33,609 nucleotides of DNA from NCBI GenBank assembly GCA_026707285.1, contig JAPOXD010000033.1, forward strand, positions 1-33,609, written 5' to 3'. Under the pieces are notes generated by a model that made no database searches, had not been told where the DNA came from, and saw only the letters and a program-made list of their open reading frames with translations. Of the stretch, positions 24,636-33,100 are shown one piece after another. A program made the translations under genes and the position numbers. Source of the DNA: Chloroflexota bacterium. Its GTDB lineage: Bacteria; Chloroflexota; UBA11872. Positions within the stretch are counted from its first letter, which is position 1, and each line of letters starts with the position of its first letter.

Positions 24636-25511
24636 ATGCACGGCGATCCCTCACCAATCATCGACGCCCACACCCACGTCGTGCCCCCGGAGGTCGCGGC
24701 CGATCGAGAGCGCTTCCTCGAAGCCGATCTCTGGTTTCGCCGCCTCTACACCAATCCCCGACGCACCCTGGCAAGCGCCGACGACGTAGCGCTGGAGATG
24801 GCCCGCTCCGGCGTCGACACCACCGTGGCCTTTGGCTTCGCCTGGCGCGATCCGAGCCTGTGCGTGCTCAACAACGACTACATCCTGGAGCAGGCCGCAG
24901 CGCACCCCGAGTCGCTGGTGCCCTATTGCGTGGTGGCGCCCTCCGACCTGGAGTTCAGCATTGTCGAGATGGAGCGCTGTCGCCGGCGGGGCGCCGTGGG
25001 CGTGGGCGAGCTGTTCCCGGAAGGCCAGGGCTGGAACCTGAACGACCGCGGCGCCCTGCGCGAGTTCATTGGCGCCGTGCGCGGACTTGAGCTGGTCCTC
25101 AACCTGCACGTCAGCGAGCCGGCCGGCCACGACTATCCCGGGAAGGATTCGACCACGCCGGCGGCCATCTGGCCGCTGATCGAAATGGCGGGCGGCGAGG
25201 TGCCCATCGTGCTCTCACACTGGGGCGGCGGCGCCGCGTTCTACGAGCTGATGCCGGAGGTGCGCGACCTCACCCGGCAGATCTACTACGACTCGGCGGC
25301 CAGCCACTTGCTGTACCTGCCGGCCGTGTTCGACGTGATGGCGCGGCTGGCGCCCGGACGAATTCTCTTCGGCAGCGATTTCCCGCTGATGACCCAGCGT
25401 CGGGCGTTGCGCCACGTGCGGGCGGCGGGACTCGACGACGAGACGATGGCGGCGTTGCTGGGCGGAAACGCGCGCAAGCTGGGTCTGGGCGGCGTCTCTA
25501 GATTGACATAA
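24636..25511 (+). CDS. Amidohydrolase_2 family metal-dependent hydrolase or decarboxylase
   Basis: A 291-residue TIM-barrel protein of the ACMSD/LigJ/amidohydrolase_2 family, whose members hydrolyse or decarboxylate aromatic and lactone acids. Metal and active-site motifs are IIDAHTH (His12, His14), NLHVSEP (His158), LSHWGGG (His195) and FGSDFP (Asp248). The C-terminal RRALRHVRAAGLDDETMAALLGGNARKLGL matches the usual helix and GGNA end. It follows the DXS-like gene by 18 bases on the same strand, so the two are probably co-transcribed, which may bear on the role of that odd protein. It is convergent with the corrinoid gene. The substrate is not determined. Confidence 0.83.
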   Translation: MHGDPSPIIDAHTHVVPPEVAADRERFLEADLWFRRLYTNPRRTLASADDVALEMARSGVDTTVAFGFAWRDPSLCVLNNDYILEQAAAHPESLVPYCVVAPSDLEFSIVEMERCRRRGAVGVGELFPEGQGWNLNDRGALREFIGAVRGLELVLNLHVSEPAGHDYPGKDSTTPAAIWPLIEMAGGEVPIVLSHWGGGAAFYELMPEVRDLTRQIYYDSAASHLLYLPAVFDVMARLAPGRILFGSDFPLMTQRRALRHVRAAGLDDETMAALLGGNARKLGLGGVSRLT

Positions 25512-25530
25512 CGGACGCGAGGCAAGTCCG

Positions 25531-26400
25531 CTAGCGCGCCAGCTCCCGTTCAATCTCGGCCGTCAGGCGCGCCAGGTGGGTCGGGTCGTAGCCCACCTCG
25601 GCCGCTTGCTCCACGAGTTGACGCGTCTGCTCCAGCCCGCCGCGGTGCTCGGCCGATCCGGGCTCCTCGCGCACGGCTACCTGCAGCGCGTCCCGCGCCT
25701 GAAGATAGAGTTGACGCCCCTGCTCCTCCGGCGACTCTTCCTGGACCCCGACGCCGAGCAGCCGCTTGGTCAGCGTGACCGCGGAAGCCGCGTCCGGGGC
25801 GTAGCCGTCGGCATTGATCTCATCGGCGTAGCGCTGCGTCACCGGCGCGCCGCCGATGATGCACTGCACCTGGTCGTCGAGCCCCGCCGCCTCGACGGCC
25901 TCGATCGTGCTGCGCATGTTCGTCATCGTCGTGGTCAGCAGCGCCGACATGCCCACGATGTGCGCGCCTTGGCTCAGGGCTTCCTGCACGTATTCGTCGG
26001 GGTGCGTGTCGATCCCCGTATCGGTGACGTCGAATCCGGCGCCTTCGAGCATCATCGCCACCAGGTTCTTGCCGATGTCGTGCAGGTCGCCGCGGACCGT
26101 ACCGATGACCACTCGGCCCAGCGGCTCGATTCCCGATTCGGTCAGCAGCGGACGCAGGATGGCCATCCCCGTCTTCATCGCCCTGGCGGAAATCAGGACT
26201 TCGGGCACGTAGTACTGATTCGTGCGGAACAGCTCGCCCACGACGTCCATCCCGGGGATCATGCCGTCGTTGATGATCGCCCCGGGTGACACCTCGGCCT
26301 CGAGGCAGGCCTTGACCAGACGATCCACGCCCGGAGCGTCGCCCTTGATGATGCAGTCGCTTAATTCTTGGAATGCCTCGTCGGTGTCGATATCCGCCAT
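25531..26400 (-). CDS. Corrinoid (cobalamin-binding) protein of the methyltransferase type, with C-terminal extension
   Basis: A 289-residue methyl-carrier protein related to MtbC/MtmC/MtaC and the B12 module of methionine synthase. Residues 1-90 form the helical cap. The cobalamin domain follows, with VRGDLHDIGKN (102-112; His107 is the expected lower cobalt ligand), SALLTTTM (152-159) and GGAPVTQ (183-189). The usual protein ends near residue 215. This one has about 70 more residues (222-289), charged and helical, reading GRQLYLQARDALQVAVREE then HLARLTAEIERELAR, unlike known corrinoid carriers. It starts at ATG 26400 with AGGA six bases upstream. No corrinoid methyltransferase or reductive activase gene is nearby, so its partner must be encoded elsewhere. 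It is divergent from rdgB. Confidence 0.87.
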   Translation of the reverse strand: MADIDTDEAFQELSDCIIKGDAPGVDRLVKACLEAEVSPGAIINDGMIPGMDVVGELFRTNQYYVPEVLISARAMKTGMAILRPLLTESGIEPLGRVVIGTVRGDLHDIGKNLVAMMLEGAGFDVTDTGIDTHPDEYVQEALSQGAHIVGMSALLTTTMTNMRSTIEAVEAAGLDDQVQCIIGGAPVTQRYADEINADGYAPDAASAVTLTKRLLGVGVQEESPEEQGRQLYLQARDALQVAVREEPGSAEHRGGLEQTRQLVEQAAEVGYDPTHLARLTAEIERELAR

Positions 26401-26589
26401 TGCACGTCCTGGGTCGTGGGGGGAAGTCTTGCCGGCCCTCCGCCGCGTCCTCTTCCACGTTGCGCGTACGGACCCGGTCCAGCCGCGAGCGTACCATCAC
26501 CACGACCGCCGCAACCGCCAATCGAGTCGCCCACTGTGTCACATCGCCGTGCCACGATGGGCTGCCCGACATTGGTAAAAAGGGGTCTC

Positions 26590-27219
26590 GTGCGCCGGTC
26601 TCAAGCGTCCGCCGTCGTGCTCGCCAGCGGCAGTCCGCACAAGCTGGCTGAGTTCCGGCGGCTGTTTCTCGGCTCGCCGGTCCGAACCGTGCCGCCATCC
26701 GACTTCGCTGGCCCACTAAGGGTTGACGAGACGGGCGCCACCTTCCTGCAAAACGCGCGGCTCAAGGCCGCGGCGTATGCCCGAGCCTGCCAGGCCTGGA
26801 GCCTGGCCGACGACTCGGGATTGGAAGTCGACGCGTTGGGAGGCGCGCCAGGCGTGCGGTCGGCGCGCTACGCCGGGCCCAACGCCAGCGACGACGCGCG
26901 CAACGCCAAGCTGCTGGCGGCCTTGGCCGATGTACCCGAGGCGCGGCGCACGGCGCGGTTTCGATGCGCGGTGGCGCTGGCGGCGCCGGACGGCTCGATC
27001 GTGTACACGGCCGTTCGCAGCTGCGAAGGCCGCATCGCGCACGCGCCGCGAGGCGGGCAAGGGTTCGGCTACGACCCGCTCTTCATCGTCGGCGCGGGAG
27101 ATCGGACCATGGCGGAGCTGACGCCCGACGAAAAAAACCGCGTCAGCCATCGCGGTCTGGCAGCCCGCGCGGCGCGATGCTTTCTGGAAGCCCGACTGGC
27201 CACAACGCCGTCCAACTGA
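26590..27219 (+). CDS. rdgB: dITP/XTP pyrophosphatase (RdgB/HAM1 family)
   Basis: A 209-residue house-cleaning enzyme that hydrolyses dITP, dXTP and related non-canonical nucleotides to monophosphates. Motifs are VVLASGSPHKLAEF near the N terminus, SLADDSGLEVDALGGAPGVRSARYAG, QGFGYDPLFIV, and ELTPDEKNRVSHRG near the end. These are clear HAM1 signatures. In the first motif the usual T-x-N-x-x-K reads S-G-S-P-H-K, with Ser in place of the conserved Asn. GTG 26590 has AGGGG four bases upstream; ATG 26557 is an alternative. The 189-base gap to the divergent corrinoid gene contains no promoter I can support strongly. Confidence 0.92.
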   Translation: MRRSQASAVVLASGSPHKLAEFRRLFLGSPVRTVPPSDFAGPLRVDETGATFLQNARLKAAAYARACQAWSLADDSGLEVDALGGAPGVRSARYAGPNASDDARNAKLLAALADVPEARRTARFRCAVALAAPDGSIVYTAVRSCEGRIAHAPRGGQGFGYDPLFIVGAGDRTMAELTPDEKNRVSHRGLAARAARCFLEARLATTPSN

Positions 27220-27290
27220 CCGCCGCCGTCGCGCGGCGCGCGGCACCCCCTTTGCTACGCTCCGGCGCGGCAGCGATCCCCCACCGACAC

Positions 27291-27962
27291 GTGCCACCCG
27301 ACGCCCGCGCCGCCCTCGTCACCGCCGCCGGATCCCTCACCTCGCAAGCGATCGGACGTCGCCTCGCGCATGACGGAGCGTGCGTCGCGTTTGCCGACGC
27401 CGACCGCGATGCCGCATGCGCGGCCGCGGAGGCCATCTGCGCCGACGGCGGAGAGGCGGTGGGACTCGAGATGCATGCCCGGGACTGGACGTCGACCCAG
27501 CGCGCCGTGCAGGCAGCGCGAGATCGCTGGGCGCGGCTGGACGTGATGGTGAACCTGGTCGACGACTCGCCCGCGGCGCCCTTCTTGGCGCTGTCCGAAG
27601 ACGACCTCACCGAGTCATTCGACGCCGCCCTGGTCGGTCTCATGCACGGCGTGCGGGCGGCTACGGAGCAGATGCGGGAGGCGGATGCTGGATGCATCGT
27701 GAACGTGTTCCCCCTCAGCCGTGACGACAACGTGCTTGGCGGCGCGATGGCCGGTGCGGCGGAAATGCTCACGCGCGCCGCGGGCGTCGAGCTCGCCCCG
27801 CTCGGAATCCGCGTCGCCGGGATCGTCGCCGCGAGCGTTCGCGAGGATCCGGCAGCCATCGCCGACGCGGTAGCGTTCGTGTCCTCGGCCGACGCCGGCT
27901 ACGTCACCGGGTCGACCCTGGTGATCGCGGAAAGGCACACCCAGCAGTGGATCGCCCGGTAG
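27291..27962 (+). CDS. Degenerate short-chain dehydrogenase/reductase (SDR) homologue
   Basis: About 223 residues with the overall SDR course but without the working motifs. The dinucleotide-binding TGxxxGxG reads TAAGSLTS (11-18), the NNAG motif reads NLVD (88-91), and no Tyr-x-x-x-Lys is found where it belongs: the segment after Ser143 runs NVLGGAMAGAAEMLTRAA. The rest is recognisable: ALVTAAG, a CVAFADADRDAA strand-helix, RLDVMVN, IVNVFPLS, GVELAPLGIRVAGIVA, and AVAFVSSADAGYVTGSTLVI as the SDR C-terminal pattern. Its last 16 bases overlap the start of an intact SDR, so it is translated with it. A non-catalytic partner subunit is plausible. The start is uncertain: GTG 27291 fits the family N terminus but lacks a Shine-Dalgarno; ATG 27177 would overlap rdgB. 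Confidence 0.7.
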   Translation: MPPDARAALVTAAGSLTSQAIGRRLAHDGACVAFADADRDAACAAAEAICADGGEAVGLEMHARDWTSTQRAVQAARDRWARLDVMVNLVDDSPAAPFLALSEDDLTESFDAALVGLMHGVRAATEQMREADAGCIVNVFPLSRDDNVLGGAMAGAAEMLTRAAGVELAPLGIRVAGIVAASVREDPAAIADAVAFVSSADAGYVTGSTLVIAERHTQQWIAR

Positions 27963-28675
27963 CCATCGTCACCGGCGCCGCTCACGGCATCGGGCACTCG
28001 TGCGCCCTGCGCCTGGCCGATGACGGCTTCTACGTCGCGGCCACGGACATCGATCCCGTGGTGCATGCGCACGCCGCCGAGGGCCGGATCGAAACGCACG
28101 AGCTCGACGCCGCGGATATCGCCGCGGGCCGCGCGCTGGTCGACGATCTTTCCCAGCGGCTCGGCGGCGTGGATGCGCTCGTCAACAACGCGGGATTCAC
28201 GGAGCGCCGGTCCATCGACGAGCTGGAATCCGCCGAATGGCGCCGCATGCTCGACGTGCACGTGCGTGGGCCGCTGTTCCTGATTCAGGCCGTCGCGCAC
28301 GACCTGATTCGCAGGGGCGCCGCCGGCGCCATCGTCAACATGACCTCGATCCGCGCCATCGTGGCCGAGCCGGGCCAGTTGCACTATTGCGCGGCCAAGG
28401 GCGCCCTCCATGCCCTGGCGCCGGCGTTGGCCCCGGAGCTATGGCGGCACAACGTGCGGATTAACAACGTCTCGCCGGGCTTGGTTGCCACCCGCATGAC
28501 GGCCAACGTGCGCGCCGACCCGGAGGCCGTGTCGCTGCGCCTGCCCCGCCTGCCCATGGGCCGCTACGCAAAACCGGCCGAAGTCGCGGCCTGTGTGGCG
28601 CATCTCCTCTCGCACAAAGCCCGGGCCATCTCCGGGCAGACGCTGGCGGCCGACGGCGGGTACCTGGCTGGCTAG
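27947..28675 (+). CDS. Short-chain dehydrogenase/reductase (intact)
   Basis: A 242-residue classical SDR that oxidises or reduces a hydroxyl or keto substrate with NAD(P). All motifs are present: TGAAHGIG at 9-16, NNAG at 80-83, Ser134, Tyr147 and Lys151 (YCAAK), and the NNVSPGLVATRM loop. It ends SGQTLAADGGYLAG, the common SDR C terminus. The acidic residue after the second strand (AATDIDP) favours NAD over NADP. It starts at GTG 27947, 16 bases inside the preceding degenerate SDR gene. The substrate is unknown. Confidence 0.88.
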   Translation: MDRPVAIVTGAAHGIGHSCALRLADDGFYVAATDIDPVVHAHAAEGRIETHELDAADIAAGRALVDDLSQRLGGVDALVNNAGFTERRSIDELESAEWRRMLDVHVRGPLFLIQAVAHDLIRRGAAGAIVNMTSIRAIVAEPGQLHYCAAKGALHALAPALAPELWRHNVRINNVSPGLVATRMTANVRADPEAVSLRLPRLPMGRYAKPAEVAACVAHLLSHKARAISGQTLAADGGYLAG

Positions 28676-28717
28676 GTCTCGTTCGGACCCGGCCGCGCCC
28701 ATGCTCGATACTTGAGC

Positions 28718-29542
28718 ATGCGTGTCTCCGATCGGCCGGCGTTTCGCCCTTCGCGCCGGCGCGGCCAAAACTTCCTGGTGGACCGCGGCATTCAGCGCCG
28801 CATCGCCCAGGCGGCCCAATTGCCGCCCGCTGCCGTGGTGCTGGAGATCGGCGCGGGCACCGGGTTGCTCACCGAAGCCCTGCGCCCGTTCGCCTCGCGG
28901 GTGATCGCGGTCGAGGTCGAGCGTGAGCTGACCGGGCAGTTGCGCGAGCGCTTCGTCGACGACGACTCGATCACCGTGGTCAATGCCGACGCGCTGGCGT
29001 TGGACATCGCCACCCTGGGCGTCTCCGACTATCACGTCGTCGCGAACCTGCCCTTCAGCGTCGGCACGCGGCTGCTGGTGGAGCTGCTGGAATCGCCGGC
29101 CCCGCCGCTCAGCCTCACGGTCCTGCTGCAACGCGACGTGGTCGAGCGCGCCTGCGCGTCCCCTGGCGAGATGCGGCTGCTGAGCGTGATCGTGCAGTCG
29201 CTGGCCGAGCCCCGGCGGCTTTTCGACATCCCGCCTGGCGCGTTCCGGCCCCGACCGAAGGTCACCTCCACGCTGCTGCGCCTGAAGCCGAGGCCGCTCG
29301 ACGCTCCGGATCGCGACCGCATTTCCCGCCGCATCGCCGCCGCCCGCCGGGCATTCGGGCAGCCGCGCAAGCAGCTGGCCAATGCCCTGGGGGCGCCGGC
29401 CGGAATCGCCGCGGCGCTGCAGGGGCGCGGCATCGATCCCAAGCGGCGGCCCGAGACGCTCTCGCTCGAGGAATGGGACGCCGTGGCCAATGCGCGGGCA
29501 TGCCTGGAAACGACCGTCACGACCGCGTCGCTTGCCACGTGA
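28718..29542 (+). CDS. rsmA: 16S rRNA (adenine1518-N6/adenine1519-N6)-dimethyltransferase
   Basis: A 274-residue KsgA/RsmA protein, which dimethylates two adjacent adenines in helix 45 of 16S rRNA during 30S assembly. Motifs are RRGQNFLVD at 14-22, the SAM motif VLEIGAGTGLL (41-51), motif NLPF at 110-113 (NLPY in most family members), and FRPRPKVTSTLLRL before the C-terminal helical domain. ATG 28718 is the family start; a TTG at 28712 is two codons upstream. No Shine-Dalgarno is seen, and GATACT at 28707-28712 could be a -10 box giving a leaderless mRNA. It overlaps pth by four bases (GTGA). Confidence 0.93.
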   Translation: MRVSDRPAFRPSRRRGQNFLVDRGIQRRIAQAAQLPPAAVVLEIGAGTGLLTEALRPFASRVIAVEVERELTGQLRERFVDDDSITVVNADALALDIATLGVSDYHVVANLPFSVGTRLLVELLESPAPPLSLTVLLQRDVVERACASPGEMRLLSVIVQSLAEPRRLFDIPPGAFRPRPKVTSTLLRLKPRPLDAPDRDRISRRIAAARRAFGQPRKQLANALGAPAGIAAALQGRGIDPKRRPETLSLEEWDAVANARACLETTVTTASLAT

Positions 29543-30168
29543 GCTGGCTGCGGCGCTTTCGACGCGACTCCACGAACGCCGGCCCGGCCTACGTGATCGT
29601 TGGCCTGGGGAATCCGGGACCGGAGTACGCGCGCACGCGGCACAACGCGGGCTTCGACGTGTGCGACCGGCTGGCCGACCGGCGGCGGGATTGGCGCCGC
29701 GCGCGCGATGCGCTCACCTGGCAAGGCGAGGTTGCCGGCATGTCCGTGACCCTCCTCAAGCCAAGAACCTACGTCAACGCCTCCGGATCGGCCGTGGGCC
29801 GTGCGCTGAATTCGGCCGGCCTCTCCGTCGACCGTCTCATCGTGGTGCAGGACGACCTCGACCTGGCGTTTGCGCGCGTGCGCCTGCGGCACGGCGGCTC
29901 GTCGGGCGGTCATCGCGGCATCGAGTCCATCCTGCAAGCCCTGGGCGGCGCTCAATTTCTGCGTGTGAAGATCGGGATCGGCCGCCCGCCGCCGGAAATG
30001 GACCCCGCCGCGTACGTCCTGCAACGATTCGCCGCCTCCGAGCGCGAGGCAATCGATGAAGCGTTCGACCGCGCGGCCGACGCGGTGCGGGCGCTCCTGA
30101 CGCGACCGCTGGCCGACGTGATGCAAGAGGTGAACCAACAGCATGCGGCTGTCCGACCTCGCGGCTGA
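29539..30168 (+). CDS. pth: Peptidyl-tRNA hydrolase
   Basis: A 209-residue enzyme that releases peptides from peptidyl-tRNA dropped by ribosomes. Catalytic residues are in place: Asn25 in GLGNPG, His35 in RHNAGF, Asn80 in KPRTYVNASG and Asp105 in VQDDLDL. Two small departures are QDD in place of the commoner HDE/HDD, and GGHRG in place of GGHNG. GTG 29539 overlaps the rsmA stop (GTGA), and the gene overlaps the mfd start by 26 bases, so the three are translationally linked. A pth-mfd neighbourhood is also found in Bacillus and other bacteria. Confidence 0.93.
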   Translation: MSWLRRFRRDSTNAGPAYVIVGLGNPGPEYARTRHNAGFDVCDRLADRRRDWRRARDALTWQGEVAGMSVTLLKPRTYVNASGSAVGRALNSAGLSVDRLIVVQDDLDLAFARVRLRHGGSSGGHRGIESILQALGGAQFLRVKIGIGRPPPEMDPAAYVLQRFAASEREAIDEAFDRAADAVRALLTRPLADVMQEVNQQHAAVRPRG

Positions 30169-33100
30169 GTTCGCCGCCGAACCGACGCTGACCGCGGCGT
30201 TGGCGGCGGCGGGACAGCGGGACGACGCACTCACTGTCGAGTTGCGCGACGCCCTGAAACCCTTGTACGTCGCCTTGCTGGTCGAACGCCTCAGCCGACC
30301 GCTCATCATCGTGACCGCCGAGGAAGCGCGAGCCGGCGAGCTGGCGCATGACATCGGCATGTGGGCCGGCGACGTTCCGGTGCTCCACTTCCCCGACGTG
30401 GATCAACCGGCGTTCGCCATGCTTGCCATCAGTCACGAATTGCTGGCGCGCCGGGTGGCGGTCATGGGCCGGCTGGCCCACGCGAATAAGGGCGATCCCA
30501 TCGTCGTGGTTGCCTCGGCGCGCGCCCTCATGCGCCGACTCATGCCGGTGGACGAGTTCCGGAGCAACTACCTCACGCTGGCGCCCGGCGCCGTCACCGA
30601 CCTGGACGCATTGACCCGGCGACTGGTGAGCTTGGGCTACGAACCGACCCCGCTCGTCGAACGTCCGGGCGAGTTCGCCCACCGCGGCGGCATCGTGGAC
30701 ATCTTTGCGCCGGGCGCCGCGCTGCCGGTGCGGGTCGACTTCTTCGGCGACGAGATCGAATCCGTGCGCACCTTCGATCCCGACTCCCAACGCTCCCTGC
30801 GACCGGCGCCGGAGTTGATCATCACGCCCGCGACCGAGGTACCGATTTGGCTAGGCGATCGCGTCGCCGGGCGTCTGCGCAAGCTGCCGCTTGCCGACCT
30901 GCGTCCCGAGGATCGTCAGACCTGGAGCAGCCATCTCGATCGACTCGAAGGCGGCGAGTATTTCGACGACGCCGCCTTCTACACGACCAGCCTGCTGCCG
31001 GATGCCGTGTCGCTGCTCGACTACGCGCCGCAGGGGATGTGCGTCGTCGACGAGCTCGAGCAGCTGCGGCTGGCGTTGCGAGACACCGAGCGCACCGCGA
31101 CCGAGAACCGCGAGCGCCTGGCGGCCAACGGCGAGCTTCCCGCGGACTTCGCCTCGCCGCTATTTCCCGCGTCAGCCATGGTGGAACGCGTGGAAGCGGC
31201 GCCGGTGCGCCTGACCTACGTGCCAAGTCTTCCCGGCGCCGCGGAAGGCCGGCGCGCGGTCGTCGAGAAATTTGGCCCCGTGCCGTCCTATGCGGGCCGA
31301 CTGCGGCGCCTCTCCGACGACCTGGAGGCGTTGCGCCGCGACGGCCGCCGTGTCGTGATCGTGAGCTACCAGGGCCGCCGCCTGCAGCGCCTGCTGCTCG
31401 ATCAGCACCTGCCAACGACCTCGCTGGAAGACCTGGAGCAACTGGACGCCTCGGGGGCTATCAGCGTGCTTGGCGGCACGCTTAGCGAGGGGCTGCGCCA
31501 CGACGGTCTCGGTCTGACGTTGGTCACCGACGCCGAGGTGTTCGGCCGCCGCCGCGTGCGGCGCGGACGCCGATCACGGCGCGGCGCGGAGCGAACCTTC
31601 CTCGCCGACCTCCAGCCCGGAGACTTCGTGGTGCACGTCGACCACGGCGTGGCGCGCTTCAGCGGCATCGTGCAGCTGGAGGACACCGGCGGCGCGCGCG
31701 AGTACTTGCTGCTGCAGTACACGGGCGACGACCGCCTCTACGTGCCGGTGGACCAGGTCGCCCGCGTGCAAAAGTTCGTCGGCATGAGCGACGCCGAGCC
31801 CAAGCTCAGCCGCCTCAACACCGCCGACTGGCAGCGGGCCAAGCGGCGCGCGCGAAAGTCGGCGGAGTCGATCGCGGGAGAGTTGCTCGAAATCTACGCC
31901 GCGCGCGAGCTGGCCACCGGCATGGCGTTTGGCGCCGACTCGGCGGCCCAACGCGACTTCGAGGAGGCCTTCGCCTTCATCGAAACGCCGGATCAGCTCA
32001 CGGCCATCGCCGACACCAAGACCGACATGGAACGCGAGCGCCCCATGGATCGCCTCGTGGCCGGCGATGTCGGCTACGGCAAGACCGAGGTGGCCCTGCG
32101 CGCGGCCTTCAAGGCCGCCATGGACGGGCGGCAGGTGGCCGTGCTGGTGCCGACCACGATCCTGGCGCAGCAGCACTTCGACACGTTCGTCTCGCGCCTC
32201 GCCGAGTTCCCGGTCAAGGTCGATTTGCTCAGCCGCTTCCGAAGCCGCCGGGAGCAGCTGGACGTCCTGGCCGGCCTGGCCTCGGGCGACGTTGACATCG
32301 TCATCGGCACCCATCGGCTCCTGCAGAGCGACGTGACCTTCGCCGATCTGGGCTTGATCGTGGTCGATGAAGAGCAGCGCTTCGGCGTCGCGCACAAAGA
32401 GCGGCTCAAGGCGCTGCGCAAGAACGTGGACGTGCTCACGCTCACCGCCACGCCCATCCCCCGCACGCTGCATATGGCGCTGGCGAGCCTGCGGGAGATC
32501 AGCGTCATCGAGTCCCCGCCCGAGCAGCGCCTCGCCGTCAAGACCTACGTCACGACCTACAACGACGACATCGTGCGGGACGCCGTCCGCTCCGAGCTAG
32601 GGCGCGGCGGCCAGGTGTACTTCCTGCACAACCGCGTGCAAACGATCTACACCTGGCAACGCCGGCTGCAGGAGTTGCTGCCAGACGTCGAGATGCTGGT
32701 GGCCCACGGGCAGATGCCGCCGGCCGAGCTCGAGGAGGTGATGTACCGCTTTGCTCGTGGCGACGCCCAGGTGCTGGTGGCGACCGCCATCATCGAGAAC
32801 GGCCTCGACATACCCAACGTCAACACCATCATCGTCAACGACGCGTGGCAGTTCGGCCTGGCGCAGCTCTATCAGCTGCGCGGCCGCGTGGGCCGGGCCG
32901 CGGCCCAGGCCTATGCCTACTTCATGTATCAGAAGGGGCACACCCTCACCGAGCAGGCCCAAAAGCGCCTCCAGACGATCCTGGAGGCGTCGGATCTTGG
33001 CGCCGGCTTCCGCATCGCCATGCGCGACCTCGAGATTCGAGGAGCGGGCAACCTGCTCGGAGCCGAGCAGCACGGCCACATGAGCGCCGTTGGATTCGAC

